Below, one piece after another: positions 1-9,578 of a stretch of 64,000 bases of DNA (positions are counted from its first letter, which is position 1; the number at the start of each line of letters is the position of its first letter). The translations under genes and the position numbers were made by a program. Location of the stretch: the NCBI RefSeq assembly GCF_000478925.1, contig NZ_AP013072.1, positions 784,501 to 848,500 of the forward strand, read 5' to 3'. The notes under the pieces are model-generated. The model saw nothing but the letters and a program-made list of their open reading frames with translations. It searched no databases and was not told the DNA's origin. Source of the DNA: Streptococcus anginosus subsp. whileyi MAS624 (GTDB taxonomy: Bacteria > Bacillota > Bacilli > Lactobacillales > Streptococcaceae).

Positions 1-1231
1 GATTGCAAGAAACATCCGTTCCTAAACGAACGAATTCTTGAGCGTCATTCAAGAGACTTGGTTCTTGGACTTGCAGGATTTCGGAGCAGAGATTGCTCAT
101 GATAATCTTGCCGTCTACTGGATTAGCACGATTAGCAGTATCGATATTAACTACATAAGGATAGCCAGATTCCTGCTGCAACTTGGAAATCTCAGTTTCT
201 AAATCACGAGCTTTAATCTTTGTTTTGTTAATCTTAGGATTGGCAACCAATTCGTCGTATTTTTCAGTAATATCAATATAGGCAAATGGAACGCCATATT
301 CCCGTTCGATAGAGTAAGGGCTAAAGAGATACATATCTTCGTTCTTTCGAGCCAATTCATAAAATTTATCTGGAATGACAACGCCCAAAGAAAGGGTTTT
401 TACCCGTACTTTTTCATCAGCATTCTCTTTCTTAGTTGAAAGAAAAGCGATAATATCTGGGTGAAAGACATTAAGATAAACAACACCAGCTCCCTGACGT
501 TGGCCTAATTGATTAGAGTACGAAAAACTGTCTTCAAAGAGCTTCATAACTGGTACCACACCAGAAGCAGCTCCTTCATAACCTTTGATAGGGGCACCCG
601 CTTCCCGCAGGTTACTGAGGGAAATTCCAACGCCACCGCCAATCCGAGATAGCTGCAGAGCAGAGTTAATGGAGCGGCCGATAGAGTTCATATCATCTGT
701 TACTTGGATGAGGAAGCAAGAAACTAGTTCACCGCGACGGGCACGTCCTGCATTGAGGAAGCTTGGTGTAGCCGGTTGATAGCGCTGGTGAATAATTTCA
801 TTGGCAATATCCTTGGCGATTGCTTCATTACCGTTGGCAAAATAGAGCGCGTTAAATAGAACACGATCTTCCATGCTTTCAAGGTAATACTCGCCGTCAT
901 TTGTTTTGAGAGCGTATTGATTGTAGAATTTATAAGCTGCCATGAAAGATTTAAAGTGGAAATCTTGCTCATGAATGAAGGAAGCTAGCTCTTCGATGTA
1001 TTCAGGTGAATAAAGCTGGATGAATTCTTTTTCTAAATAGTTTTCTTGAATTAAATAGTGAATTTTTTCTGTGATAGAAGAGAATTTTTTCGTATTTGGT
1101 TCAACATTTTCTTTAAAGAATGCTTCCAAGGCTTCCTTATCTTTGTGAAGCATAATCTGTCCGTTGATTGGACGGTTGATTTCGTTATTCAGACGGAAAT
1201 ACGTCACGTCTTCGAGTTGTTTAAGTCCCAT
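1..1231 (-). CDS. nrdE: Class Ib ribonucleotide reductase alpha subunit NrdE (3' end outside window)
   Basis: Reduces ribonucleoside diphosphates to deoxyribonucleotides together with NrdF and the NrdH reductant. About 410 N-terminal residues are visible. They begin MGLKQLEDVTYFRLN and include the R1 ATP-cone/N-terminal helical region and the conserved stretch SALQLSRIGGGVG around the substrate site, followed by SCFLIQV-like sequence containing the first active-site cysteine region. The start is ATG at 1231-1229, preceded on the minus strand by AAAGGAAC. The gene lies downstream of nrdH in the same direction, in the usual nrdHEF order. A 255-bp gap holding a hairpin repeat separates the two genes. 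The frame is open to the window edge, so nothing can be said about the C-terminal cysteine pair. Confidence 0.93.
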   Translation of the reverse strand, partial: MGLKQLEDVTYFRLNNEINRPINGQIMLHKDKEALEAFFKENVEPNTKKFSSITEKIHYLIQENYLEKEFIQLYSPEYIEELASFIHEQDFHFKSFMAAYKFYNQYALKTNDGEYYLESMEDRVLFNALYFANGNEAIAKDIANEIIHQRYQPATPSFLNAGRARRGELVSCFLIQVTDDMNSIGRSINSALQLSRIGGGVGISLSNLREAGAPIKGYEGAASGVVPVMKLFEDSFSYSNQLGQRQGAGVVYLNVFHPDIIAFLSTKKENADEKVRVKTLSLGVVIPDKFYELARKNEDMYLFSPYSIEREYGVPFAYIDITEKYDELVANPKINKTKIKARDLETEISKLQQESGYPYVVNIDTANRANPVDGKIIMSNLCSEILQVQEPSLLNDAQEFVRLGTDVSCN

Positions 1232-1278
1232 ATTGTTCCTTTTCTAAATGTTAGGCTTGATATTTGGCAAAAGAAAGA

Positions 1279-1328
1279 GGGGTGGGCAAGAACTAAAAAT
1301 TGAAAATTTTAGTTCGTAGTCTCACCCC
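1279..1328. repeat. Nested inverted repeat between nrdH and nrdE
   Basis: The outer arms GGGGTGGG (1279-1286) and CTCACCCC (1321-1328) pair with one wobble. Inside them AACTAAAA (1291-1298) pairs with TTTTAGTT (1307-1314). It has the look of a small intergenic repeat unit; a structurally similar but different hairpin follows the UDG-family gene near 12484. It could act as a processing or attenuation site between nrdH and nrdE. The remaining gap (1329-1486) shows no gene. Confidence 0.5.
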
Positions 1329-1486
1329 ACAAAATTACTCAACAGTTTTGAAAGTTGTTGAGGTGGTGAACGAAGAAAATAAAGTTTTCATCAAAGGTAC
1401 TCTTCCGAGTATAAAAAGTGAACGGAGAAGGTCTTGTCTAGTTATCGCAGTTTTAACCATTTCTCCCATTAGGTACATGTCATAAA

Positions 1487-1705
1487 TTATGATAATTTTT
1501 TCAATTTACCTGGTTGAAAACCGGAAAATGCTTCCGTTGGAGTTTGAACGACTGGAGCAGCATTAAAGCCTAAGCTTTTCACATGATCGATGTATTCAGG
1601 CTGTTCGTCCAAATTGATTTCACGATATTCTACATGGTTAGTGTCTAAGAAGCGTTTTGTCATTTTACATTGAACACAATTATTTTTTGAGTAAATAGTT
1701 ACCAT
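1487..1705 (-). CDS. nrdH: NrdH glutaredoxin-like redoxin
   Basis: A 72-residue redox protein that donates electrons to the class Ib ribonucleotide reductase. The redox motif CVQC lies near residues 11-14, preceded by YSKNN, and the C-terminal half carries the NrdH features FNAAPVVQ (cis-proline region) and FSGFQPGKL. Length matches the family. It is the first gene of the nrdH-nrdE unit, with a clear SD (AGGAG) upstream on the minus strand and a strong promoter plus paired NrdR boxes further upstream. Confidence 0.95.
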   Translation of the reverse strand: MVTIYSKNNCVQCKMTKRFLDTNHVEYREINLDEQPEYIDHVKSLGFNAAPVVQTPTEAFSGFQPGKLKKLS

Positions 1706-1742
1706 AATGAACTCCTAATTTCTTTAAATTCAGTATGGAATT

Positions 1743-1771
1743 AGTATATCCAAAGCAGGGAATTTTGTCAA
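1743..1771 (-). promoter_or_regulatory. Promoter of nrdHE
   Basis: On the minus strand TTGACA (1771-1766) and TATACT (1748-1743) are separated by 17 nt, a near-consensus vegetative promoter about 40 nt upstream of the nrdH start. The NrdR boxes lie immediately upstream of the -35 element. Confidence 0.75.
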
Positions 1772-1778
1772 CTATTAT

Positions 1779-1836
1779 GTTCTAAATATTGTGTTTTGTT
1801 TTGGGGTTTTAAATACCATGATACTAGATATAGTGT
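1779..1836 (-). promoter_or_regulatory. Tandem NrdR boxes upstream of nrdHE
   Basis: Two 16-bp imperfect palindromes fit the NrdR consensus (ACACWATATNTWGTGT type): on the minus strand ACACAATATTTAGAAC (1794-1779) and ACACTATATCTAGTAT (1836-1821). They are offset by 42 bp, close to four helical turns, as expected for cooperative NrdR binding. NrdR represses ribonucleotide reductase genes when dATP/ATP is bound. The nrdR gene itself is not in the window. Confidence 0.72.
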
Positions 1837-2011
1837 TTTCTTGGAAAAAGAAAAAGATAGAATGAACTCCTGTTTTGGGCTTCGTTAGACTAAGCTTTCC
1901 TTAGGGAACAATGGATTAAAAATGTGTCAATCAATTGGACAGTGAAAATCTCGTTTTAATGAAATTTCAGTAATTCTCATAAAAAAGACTTGCTGAATAC
2001 ACATAAAATTC

Positions 2012-2040
2012 TTGAAAAAATTTTACAAAGATGTTATAAT
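2012..2040 (+). promoter_or_regulatory. Promoter of ptsHI
   Basis: TTGAAA (2012-2017), a 17-nt spacer and TATAAT (2035-2040) with an extended TG at 2032-2033. This gives an untranslated leader of about 55 nt before ptsH. Confidence 0.8.
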
Positions 2041-2102
2041 CTAGAATTGTAAGGGTTATCACATGAGACCCCAAAAAGATTACATTAAAGGAGAGTCAAA
2101 CT

Positions 2103-2366
2103 ATGGCTTCTAAAGATTTCCACATTGTGGCAGAAACAGGTATTCACGCACGTCCAGCAACTTTGTTAGTTCAAACTGCTAGCAAATTTGCTTCAGATAT
2201 TACTCTTGAATACAAAGGTAAATCAGTAAACCTCAAATCAATCATGGGTGTTATGAGCCTTGGTGTTGGTCAAGGGGCTGATGTAACAATTACTGCAGAA
2301 GGTGCAGACGCTGATGATGCAATTGTAGCAATCGCAGAAACAATGACAAAAGAAGGATTGGCTTAA
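2103..2366 (+). CDS. ptsH: Phosphocarrier protein HPr
   Basis: 87-residue HPr, the general phosphocarrier of the sugar phosphotransferase system. His15 lies in [11 protein letters not shown] (phosphorylated by enzyme I). The regulatory serine lies in [12 protein letters not shown] (Ser46, phosphorylated by HPr kinase for catabolite control). Length and motifs are canonical. The SD AAAGGAGAG sits 8 nt upstream of ATG. One nucleotide separates it from ptsI, so the two are translationally linked. Confidence 0.98.
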   Translation: MASKDFHIVAETGIHARPATLLVQTASKFASDITLEYKGKSVNLKSIMGVMSLGVGQGADVTITAEGADADDAIVAIAETMTKEGLA

Positions 2367-2367
2367 C

Positions 2368-4101
2368 ATGACAGAAATGCTAAAAGGAATTGCAGCATCT
2401 GATGGTGTTGCTGTTGCTAAGGCATATCTACTTGTTCAACCGGATTTATCATTTGAGACTGCTTCAGTCGAAGATACAAATGCAGAAGAGGCTCGTTTGG
2501 ATGTAGCTCTTGAAGCTTCACAGAACGAGCTTTCTGTTATCCGTGAGAAAGCAGTAGAAAGCCTTGGAGAAGAAGCAGCTCAAGTATTTGATGCTCACTT
2601 AATGGTACTTTCTGACCCAGAAATGATTGGTCAGATTAAAGAAACAATTCGTGCAAAAAAAGTGAATGCTGAAGCAGGTCTGAAAGAAGTAACAGACATG
2701 TTCATCACTCTCTTTGAAAATATGGAAGATAATCCATACATGCAAGAACGTGCGGCAGATATTCGCGACGTGACCAAACGTGTGTTGGCTCACTTGCTTG
2801 GTGTACGCTTGCCAAACCCTGCTATGATCAATGAAGAAGTGGTTGTGATTGCCCATGACTTGACTCCTTCTGATACCGCTCAATTAGATAAAAACTTTGT
2901 TAAAGCTTTTGTAACCAATATTGGTGGACGTACAAGTCACTCAGCTATTATGGCTCGTACTCTTGAAATTGCTGCGGTTCTTGGAACAAATAACATTACC
3001 GAATTAGTAAAAGACGGTGATACAGTTGCTGTGAATGGAATTACTGGTGAGGTTATTATCAATCCAACAGAAGAACAAGTTGCAACCTTTAAAGCAGCGG
3101 GTGAAGCCTATGCAAAACAAAAAGCTGAATGGGATTTGCTGAAAGATGCTGAAACAGTAACAGCTGACGGAAAACATTTTGAACTGGCTGCAAACATCGG
3201 TACACCAAAAGATGTTGAAGGTGTCAACGCTAATGGCGCTGAAGCTGTCGGACTTTACCGTACTGAGTTTCTTTATATGGATTCGCAAGATTTCCCAACA
3301 GAAGATGAGCAATATGAAGCTTACAAAGCTGTCTTGGAAGGAATGAATGGCAAACCAGTTGTTGTCCGTACAATGGACATCGGTGGCGACAAAGAACTTC
3401 CTTACTTTGATTTACCAAAAGAAATGAATCCATTCCTTGGATTCCGTGCTCTTCGTATTTCTATTTCTGAAACAGGCAATGCAATGTTCCGCACACAATT
3501 ACGTGCACTGTTGCGTGCATCTGTGCATGGACAATTGCGTATCATGTTCCCAATGGTTGCTTTGTTGACTGAATTCCGTGCAGCAAAGGGCATTTTAGAA
3601 GAAGAAAAAGCTAAATTGCTTGCAGAAGGTGTGGCAGTTGCGGACAATATTCAAGTTGGTATCATGATTGAAATTCCAGCGGCAGCAATGCTCGCTGACC
3701 AATTTGCAAAAGAAGTTGACTTCTTCTCAATTGGTACCAATGACTTGATTCAATACACAATGGCTGCTGACCGTATGAATGAACAAGTATCCTATCTTTA
3801 CCAACCATACAATCCTTCTATCCTTCGCTTAGTGGATCGAGTGGTCAAAGCTGCTCACGCTGAAGGTAAGTGGGCTGGTATGTGTGGTGAAATGGCAGGC
3901 GATCAAACTGCTGTTCCACTTCTAGTTGGTATCGGTTTGGATGAGTTCTCAATGAGTGCAACATCTGTTCTTCGTACACGTAGCTTGATGAAGAAATTGG
4001 ATACGAAGAAGATGCAAGAACTCGCTCAACGTGCTCTTACAGAATGTGCAACGATGGAAGAAGTTCTTGAACTTGAAAAAGAATATCTTGATTTTGAATA
4101 A
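2368..4101 (+). CDS. ptsI: PTS enzyme I (PEP-protein phosphotransferase)
   Basis: 577-residue cytosolic enzyme I that autophosphorylates from PEP and passes the phosphate to HPr. The N-terminal HPr-binding and phosphohistidine domains carry the active-site motif [12 protein letters not shown] near residue 190. The C-terminal PEP-binding barrel shows [31 protein letters not shown] and GMCGEMAGD. It follows ptsH by one base and is closed by an intrinsic terminator, forming a two-gene operon. Confidence 0.98.
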   Translation: MTEMLKGIAASDGVAVAKAYLLVQPDLSFETASVEDTNAEEARLDVALEASQNELSVIREKAVESLGEEAAQVFDAHLMVLSDPEMIGQIKETIRAKKVNAEAGLKEVTDMFITLFENMEDNPYMQERAADIRDVTKRVLAHLLGVRLPNPAMINEEVVVIAHDLTPSDTAQLDKNFVKAFVTNIGGRTSHSAIMARTLEIAAVLGTNNITELVKDGDTVAVNGITGEVIINPTEEQVATFKAAGEAYAKQKAEWDLLKDAETVTADGKHFELAANIGTPKDVEGVNANGAEAVGLYRTEFLYMDSQDFPTEDEQYEAYKAVLEGMNGKPVVVRTMDIGGDKELPYFDLPKEMNPFLGFRALRISISETGNAMFRTQLRALLRASVHGQLRIMFPMVALLTEFRAAKGILEEEKAKLLAEGVAVADNIQVGIMIEIPAAAMLADQFAKEVDFFSIGTNDLIQYTMAADRMNEQVSYLYQPYNPSILRLVDRVVKAAHAEGKWAGMCGEMAGDQTAVPLLVGIGLDEFSMSATSVLRTRSLMKKLDTKKMQELAQRALTECATMEEVLELEKEYLDFE

Positions 4102-4152
4102 TATCGAAACGGAAACCATTGTCAATTAAGACAATTGGAATTTCAGTTATTG

Positions 4153-4180
4153 AAAGAGGGCGTTGTTGTCCTCTTTTTTA
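4153..4180 (+). terminator. Terminator of ptsHI
   Basis: AAAGAGG (4153-4159) pairs with CCTCTTT (4170-4176), followed by a T run. Confidence 0.85.
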
Positions 4181-4235
4181 CATTGCAGATAATTTAGGTT
4201 TTCCATGCTCCTTTTTACTTCCTTTTAGCTAATTT

Positions 4236-4244
4236 TGCTATAAT
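4236..4244 (+). promoter_or_regulatory. Extended -10 promoter abutting the uvrC start
   Basis: TGCTATAAT ends at 4244. Transcription would start about 4250-4252, where the uvrC ATG begins, and no SD is visible, so the mRNA may be leaderless or nearly so. Confidence 0.6.
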
Positions 4245-4251
4245 AATAATT

Positions 4252-6051
4252 ATGAATAACTTGATTCAATCAAAATTAGAATTGCTGCCGACTAGTCCCG
4301 GTTGCTATATTCATAAAGATAAAAATGGTACCATTATTTACGTAGGTAAGGCTAAGAATTTGCGCAATCGGGTGCGCTCTTATTTTCGTGGGAGTCATGA
4401 TACTAAGACTGAAGCGCTGGTGTCTGAGATTGAGGATTTTGAGTTTATTGTCACGGAGTCTAATATTGAAGCCCTGTTGCTTGAAATCAATCTGATTAAG
4501 GAAAATCAGCCTAAGTACAACATCATGCTCAAGGATGATAAGTCCTACCCTTTTATCAAAATTACCAATGAGAAATATCCACGTCTAATTATTACGCGTC
4601 AGGTCAAGAAAGACGGTGGCTTGTATTTTGGTCCTTATCCTGATGTAGGTGCTGCCAATGAAATTAAGCGTCTGCTGGATCGAATTTTCCCTTTTCGCAA
4701 GTGTACCAATCCGCCTGAGAAGGTTTGTTTCTACTACCACATCGGACAGTGCCGAGCTCACACTATTTGCCATAATGAGCAGCATTTTTTTCAAAATATG
4801 GCTCAGGAAGTAGCAGATTTCCTCAAAGGTCATGATAATAAGATTATTGATGAATTGAAAGGAAAAATGACTAGTGCTGCTGAAAAGATGGAATTTGAAA
4901 AAGCGGCTGAATACCGAGATTTGCTTCAAAGTATTGCGACACTTCGCACCAAGCAACGAGTGATGGCGAAGGATTTGCAGAATCGGGATGTCTTTGGCTA
5001 TTATGTGGACAAAGGATGGATGTGCGTACAGGTTTTCTTTGTCCGTCAAGGAAAACTCATTGAGCGAGACGTGAATATGTTTCCTTATTACAATGATCCC
5101 GATGAGGATTTTCTGACCTATATTGGTCAATTTTATCAGAATAAATCTCATCTGGTGCCCAATGAAATTTTGATTCCGTCTGATATTGATGAGGAATCAG
5201 TACGGGCTGTGGTGGATACAAAAATTCTTAAGCCTCAACGAGGAGAAAAGAAACAGCTGGTCAATCTAGCAATTAAGAATGCTCAAGTTAGTTTACAGCA
5301 GAAGTTTGACTTATTAGAGAAATCTGTTGAAAAAACGCAAGGAGCAATTGAAAATCTAGGCCGGCTCCTCAATATTCCCACTCCAGTTCGGATTGAGTCG
5401 TTTGATAATTCCAATATTATGGGAACTAGTCCTGTTTCAGCTATGGTGGTTTTTATCAATGGCAAACCCAGCAAAAAAGATTATCGCAAGTATAAGATTA
5501 AGACAGTTGTCGGTCCTGATGACTATGCTAGTATGCGAGAAGTGATTAAGCGCCGTTACAGTCGGGTTATGCGAGATGGTTTAATACCGCCTGATCTTAT
5601 TGTCATTGATGGTGGTCAGGGGCAAGTCAATATTGCTAAAGACGTTATTCAAAATCAATTAGGGTTAGATATTCCTATCGCTGGTTTGCAAAAGAACGAC
5701 AAGCACCAGACGCATGAATTACTCTTTGGCGATCCTTTGAAAGTAGTTGAGTTATCTCGCAATTCGCAGGAATTTTTCCTCCTCCAACGTATTCAGGATG
5801 AAGTTCACCGCTTTGCCATTACCTTCCATCGCCAGCTTCGCTCAAAAAACTCCTTTTCATCGCAATTGGATGGTATTGAGGGGCTAGGACTCAAGCGCAA
5901 GCAAAATCTGATGCGACACTTTAAATCATTGACCAACATCAAAAAAGCCAGCGTGGATGAAATTGTCGAAGTGGGTGTCCCGAGAAAAGTAGCGGAGGCT
6001 GTGCAGAGAAAACTCAATCCTGCAGAATCTCAGGCAGAGTTAAAAGACTGA
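4252..6051 (+). CDS. uvrC: Excinuclease ABC subunit C
   Basis: 599-residue UvrC, the dual-incision nuclease of nucleotide excision repair. The N-terminal GIY-YIG nuclease domain shows PGCYIH and [18 protein letters not shown] (residues about 18-45). A UVR motif ([18 protein letters not shown]) follows near 205-225, then the RNase H-like C-terminal nuclease region with ESFDNSN and VIDGGQGQ, and a C-terminal helix-hairpin-helix segment ([14 protein letters not shown]). Full length. The start at 4252 aligns with the expected N-terminus, yet no SD precedes it and a promoter lies directly upstream. A perfect terminator follows. Confidence 0.97.
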   Translation: MNNLIQSKLELLPTSPGCYIHKDKNGTIIYVGKAKNLRNRVRSYFRGSHDTKTEALVSEIEDFEFIVTESNIEALLLEINLIKENQPKYNIMLKDDKSYPFIKITNEKYPRLIITRQVKKDGGLYFGPYPDVGAANEIKRLLDRIFPFRKCTNPPEKVCFYYHIGQCRAHTICHNEQHFFQNMAQEVADFLKGHDNKIIDELKGKMTSAAEKMEFEKAAEYRDLLQSIATLRTKQRVMAKDLQNRDVFGYYVDKGWMCVQVFFVRQGKLIERDVNMFPYYNDPDEDFLTYIGQFYQNKSHLVPNEILIPSDIDEESVRAVVDTKILKPQRGEKKQLVNLAIKNAQVSLQQKFDLLEKSVEKTQGAIENLGRLLNIPTPVRIESFDNSNIMGTSPVSAMVVFINGKPSKKDYRKYKIKTVVGPDDYASMREVIKRRYSRVMRDGLIPPDLIVIDGGQGQVNIAKDVIQNQLGLDIPIAGLQKNDKHQTHELLFGDPLKVVELSRNSQEFFLLQRIQDEVHRFAITFHRQLRSKNSFSSQLDGIEGLGLKRKQNLMRHFKSLTNIKKASVDEIVEVGVPRKVAEAVQRKLNPAESQAELKD

Positions 6052-6072
6052 GGGTGAATTCACTACCAATGC

Positions 6073-6094
6073 AAGGTCGCGTTAGCGACCTTTT
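6073..6094 (+). terminator. Terminator of uvrC
   Basis: Perfect 8-bp stem AAGGTCGC (6073-6080)/GCGACCTT (6085-6092) with a GTTA loop and a T tract. It separates uvrC from the next module; the downstream promoter starts within 5 nt. Confidence 0.9.
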
Positions 6095-6095
6095 G

Positions 6096-6104
6096 TGGTA
6101 TAAT
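6096..6104 (+). promoter_or_regulatory. Promoter of the HNH-ATPase module
   Basis: Extended -10 TGGTATAAT (6096-6104). The predicted transcription start near 6111 precedes the best-supported start codon (GTG 6139) by about 28 nt. Confidence 0.65.
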
Positions 6105-6138
6105 TGGGAGACTAGTGGAAAATAATGAGGTGCTTGTT

Positions 6139-7122
6139 GTGATACCAATAGAAAAATCGAATCCAGTTGCTGTTGAAAAGATTTGCTTGGAATTATATAA
6201 GAAAATGAATTTTTCTAAGTACAAAGATTTTAAGAGGGATTTGAAAGAATGGGTACAGAAAAATATTCCCGAACTTGGAAGTGAAGATGATGTATTTATA
6301 AAGATTATGACTGCAGATTATCACCTTTTACAAAAGTATAAAGATATTGGTAAGTCAGAAAATTTCTCAAAAAAAGAAGAAAAAATATCAAAGTATTTGA
6401 TACAATCGTACGGTAAAATTGATTCTGAGTTCCGTAAAAAAATCATTGATTTAAAGAATATTACGGTATGTCCATATTGTAACCGTAATTATATAAATTC
6501 GATTTATAAAAGTATTCATTGTAGCCAATGTAATCAAAATTTCTTTATCCTTGATGAAGCTGATAAAAAATGTCCTACATGTAAACGGAAGAGTAGGAAA
6601 AAAGGAAAACCGATTAATACAGCACAATTGGATCATTTTTTTCCTAAAAATAAGTACCCACTTTTTGCAGTGTCCTTTTATAACCTGATACCTAGTTGTT
6701 ATAGCTGTAATCATGTTAAGTTGGAAAAAGAATTAAAATATAGTCCGTATAATACGAATTTTCGATTTGATGATGTAAAATTTACCTACATACCTAAAGC
6801 TATTGATGACCTTGAAATTAAAATTTCTTCTCAATATTCAGGATTTAATCAATCTATAAAAGATTTAGGGATTGAAGAGTTGTACCAAAGTCACATTGAT
6901 GTAATCGATGAATTATTGTGGAAGAAAGAAGTATATACAAATGAGTATAAGCAAGGCTTATCAGCTATTTTGGATAATACTGATTTGAAATTAACAAATC
7001 ATGAAATCGATAGATTTATAACTGGATTCTATATCAATAAAGAAGACTATGGGAAGCGTCCACTCTCAAAAATGGTTGCAGATATTAGTAGAGAAATTGG
7101 ACTGATAGGAGGAGAGCAATGA
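6139..7122 (+). CDS. HNH nuclease, PtuB-like, of a two-gene HNH/ATPase defence module
   Basis: Probable zinc-stabilised HNH endonuclease. The protein shows two CxxC knuckles (CPYC near residue 111, CSQC near 127), a third (CPTC near 145), the catalytic core QLDHFF near 164, and then NLIPSCYSCNH near 183-192, the classic HNH pattern. I chose GTG 6139 because GAGGTG lies 6 nt upstream. An in-frame GTG at 6115 would fall almost at the transcription start and has only a poorly placed SD. The stop overlaps the ATPase start (ATGA), implying translational coupling. Pairing of a PtuB-like HNH protein with an SMC/OLD-like ATPase is the Septu arrangement, although in described Septu loci the ATPase usually comes first. 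Defence function is inferred, not shown. The module is notably AT-rich compared with its neighbours. Confidence 0.75.
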   Translation: MIPIEKSNPVAVEKICLELYKKMNFSKYKDFKRDLKEWVQKNIPELGSEDDVFIKIMTADYHLLQKYKDIGKSENFSKKEEKISKYLIQSYGKIDSEFRKKIIDLKNITVCPYCNRNYINSIYKSIHCSQCNQNFFILDEADKKCPTCKRKSRKKGKPINTAQLDHFFPKNKYPLFAVSFYNLIPSCYSCNHVKLEKELKYSPYNTNFRFDDVKFTYIPKAIDDLEIKISSQYSGFNQSIKDLGIEELYQSHIDVIDELLWKKEVYTNEYKQGLSAILDNTDLKLTNHEIDRFITGFYINKEDYGKRPLSKMVADISREIGLIGGEQ

Positions 7123-8849
7123 AATTAATTGCTTTGGTTATTAAGCAGTATGATAAACTTTTTAAAGAACAAATTTTTAATTTTTCAGACGAATATAAAG
7201 TTAATTTTGATTTTGAAACGAATGAATTAAAAATTGACGAAAATCCAGATTATATTGAAAATTTTTATGGAGAGTCTATTTATAATATAACTCCAATAGT
7301 TGGTATAAATGGCAGTGGAAAATCAACTTTATTGGAATTAATAAGGGATTTAGGAAAAAACTCAGCTTCTCATTTAGAAAATAATAATTCCTGTTTTAAA
7401 GTATTTAAAAAAGATAATGAAAAATTCAAAGTCAAACAATATAATATGACTGTACGAGAGAATGAGAACTTTGAAATTAATGGCGATGATGGATTACCTC
7501 AAGAAATAAATGTGAACACTGTAATAAGTTTCTTTAATTTGCACAAGCAATCTTTTGGAGGTGGATCTGGGTTGGTAGATAATAATACCGTAGGAATGGA
7601 AGCTAATTGGTCTCCGTTAGAAAATTATTATAGAGTCTATTCTGAGTTTTATAGTAAAGAAATTTTTTCTGATTTTAAATTTAAAATTTCATTAACTAGA
7701 TCCTATTTTTCTCCTGATTCATTAACTCAAGCTCTCGATAATAAGAAAGAACTTATTAAAGAAGTTTGTTTAACCTTAATTACAAATATTAGAGATAAAA
7801 TATTTGGCACACTAGGGGAGACTAATAAAGAAAAAGGTGAAAGTCTTGCTGGATTAGATTCAATATTGGCACAAATTGCTGATTATAAATCTGAAGATAA
7901 AGATGATTGGGAATCAGATATTAAATTTTATGAAAATAAAATGAAGGACTTAGATGATGCATTTTATTTATTGAAAGAAGGGTAGTATGATGTAAGTTTT
8001 TTTGAAGTTTTTCAGAGGATTTCTAGCGTTTTATTCCTTTTTAAGAACTATATTATAGGCATAGAAAACGAAAAAATAATAGTAGAGTTTCCACGAAGTT
8101 TATCACAAAATCAAAATTTTTTAAAAATTTGTAAAAAATTTGATTCACTTTGTGAATTTTTAAATAGGTACTCATATCTGGGATTAAGTATTTTAAATTT
8201 TGATTCTTTCTGTATGTCAGCAGGTGAAATAAATTTCATCAGATTGTTTTCAAATACCCTGTTTTCTCAACAACAGTTTAATGATATCAAAGACTATATT
8301 TTTTTAATTGATGAAATAGAAATGGGAATGCATTTAGAATGGTCTCGAAAATTAATTGATAACTTTATTGAGTTCTTGAAAAGAAAAAGACAGCGAGAAG
8401 ATGTAAGTTTACAGCTTGTCTTCACAACTCACTCTCCCTACATGCTTTCGGATATTAAACCAGGCAATGTAATTATGCTTGAAAAGAATCAAAAAACTGG
8501 CTATTCAGAAGTTGAGATTTTAGAAAATACTTTTGCTAAGAACATTCAAGAAATCATGAAGGAAAATTTGATTGATAACATTTATGGTGATTTTGCCTTA
8601 GCAAAGATTAATTCTATGATTGATAGACTAAACGGAGAAGAGAAACAGGAAGGAAACGAAGACGAGAAACTCTTAAAAGAAATTTATTTGATCAGCGAGC
8701 CTATTCTTCGTAATAAATTATTAGAGATGTATGATAAAAAGTATAAGACAGTGGAGTCCAGCATTGATAAGCAATTGAATCAACTTAATCTTGATGCTAA
8801 ACAACGTACGGAGGTTAGAAAAATGATTGAAGAGAATAATAAAAAATAG
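7119..8849 (+). pseudogene. AAA/OLD-like ATPase of the HNH module, interrupted by one in-frame TAG
   Basis: The frame is continuous from 7119 to 8849 except for a single TAG at 7983-7985 (codon 289); all codons between 7986 and 8213 are sense codons. The N-terminal part holds Walker A GINGSGKST (residues 62-70). The C-terminal part holds the ABC-type signature SAGEINF (near 367), Walker B FLIDEIEMGMH (near 395) and the switch FTTHSPYML. The whole would be about 576 residues, typical of PtuA-like or overcoming-lysogenization-defect type ATPases. The stop separates Walker A from signature and Walker B, so neither half should be active alone. An internal ATG at 8214 has no SD. The stop is one C-to-T change from a Gln codon, so a sequencing error, recent inactivation or suppression are all possible. 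Confidence 0.75.
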
Positions 8850-8953
8850 AGTTAGAGCAGTAGGATTTTGTTGGAGTATTTTACTCAAACCTCTGCAAGC
8901 TCTTTCAATTTATGGTAAAATGAAATTAGTATAATAAGAAAAGGAAAGTCCTT

Positions 8954-9559
8954 ATGAAATTTCTTGAATTAAATAAAAAGCGTCATGCAACGAAGCATTT
9001 CAGTGATAAAGCAGTTGATCCGAAAGATGTGCGGACGGCGATTGAAATTGCAACTTTAGCGCCAAGTGCTCACAATAGCCAGCCTTGGAAATTTGTAGTT
9101 GTGCGTGAGAAAAATGCAGAGTTGGCTGAGATTGCTTTCGGTGCAAACAAAGACCAAATCACAGAAGCACCTGTGACGATTGCTCTCTTTACAGATACAG
9201 ACTTGGTGCAGCGCGCTCGTAAGATTGCTCGTACTGCTGGTATAAAAAATATGTCTGAAGAAAAATTGCAATATTACATGCAAAATCTTCCGACTCAGTA
9301 CAGTCATTACACCGAACAGCAAAAGAGTGATTATTTAGCTCTCAATGCTGGATTGGTAGCTATGAATTTAGTGTTGGCTTTGACTGACCAAGGAATTGGT
9401 TCCAACGTTATCCTTGGATTTGATAAGTCGAAAGTCAATCAAGTGCTAGATATTGATGAACGCTTCCGTCCAGAACTTTTAATTACTGTTGGTTACACAG
9501 ACGACAAACTGGAGCCAAGTTATCGTTTGCCAGTGGATGAGATTATTGAAAAACGTTGA
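8954..9559 (+). CDS. Nitroreductase family FMN-dependent oxidoreductase
   Basis: 201-residue member of the nitroreductase superfamily (FMN-dependent NAD(P)H oxidoreductase; substrate unknown). Family motifs are the N-terminal KKRHATKHFSD with basic residues for FMN phosphate, the APSAHNSQPWKFVVV segment (residues 36-50), and the GIGSNVILGF loop. A CTGCAA-N17-TAAAAT promoter (8893-8921, extended -10) lies upstream, and AAAGGAAAG serves as SD. It is followed after 19 nt by pepV, so the two probably form an operon. Confidence 0.88.
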   Translation: MKFLELNKKRHATKHFSDKAVDPKDVRTAIEIATLAPSAHNSQPWKFVVVREKNAELAEIAFGANKDQITEAPVTIALFTDTDLVQRARKIARTAGIKNMSEEKLQYYMQNLPTQYSHYTEQQKSDYLALNAGLVAMNLVLALTDQGIGSNVILGFDKSKVNQVLDIDERFRPELLITVGYTDDKLEPSYRLPVDEIIEKR

Positions 9560-9578
9560 TAGAAAGGAATCTGATTTT

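Noticed and set aside
7119..8849. Two separate genes (N-terminal ATPase and a 211-residue downstream protein)
   Set aside because: Both lie in one frame separated by a single TAG with open sequence between, and the ATPase motifs are divided between them; the downstream ATG lacks an SD.
6115..8849. Retron or other reverse-transcriptase-based system
   Set aside because: HNH/ATPase pairs can accompany retrons, but no reverse transcriptase or msr/msd-like space exists here.
9489..9578. Upstream extension of pepV
   Set aside because: It overlaps the nitroreductase gene and has no SD; ATG 9579 with AAAGGA fits the family start.
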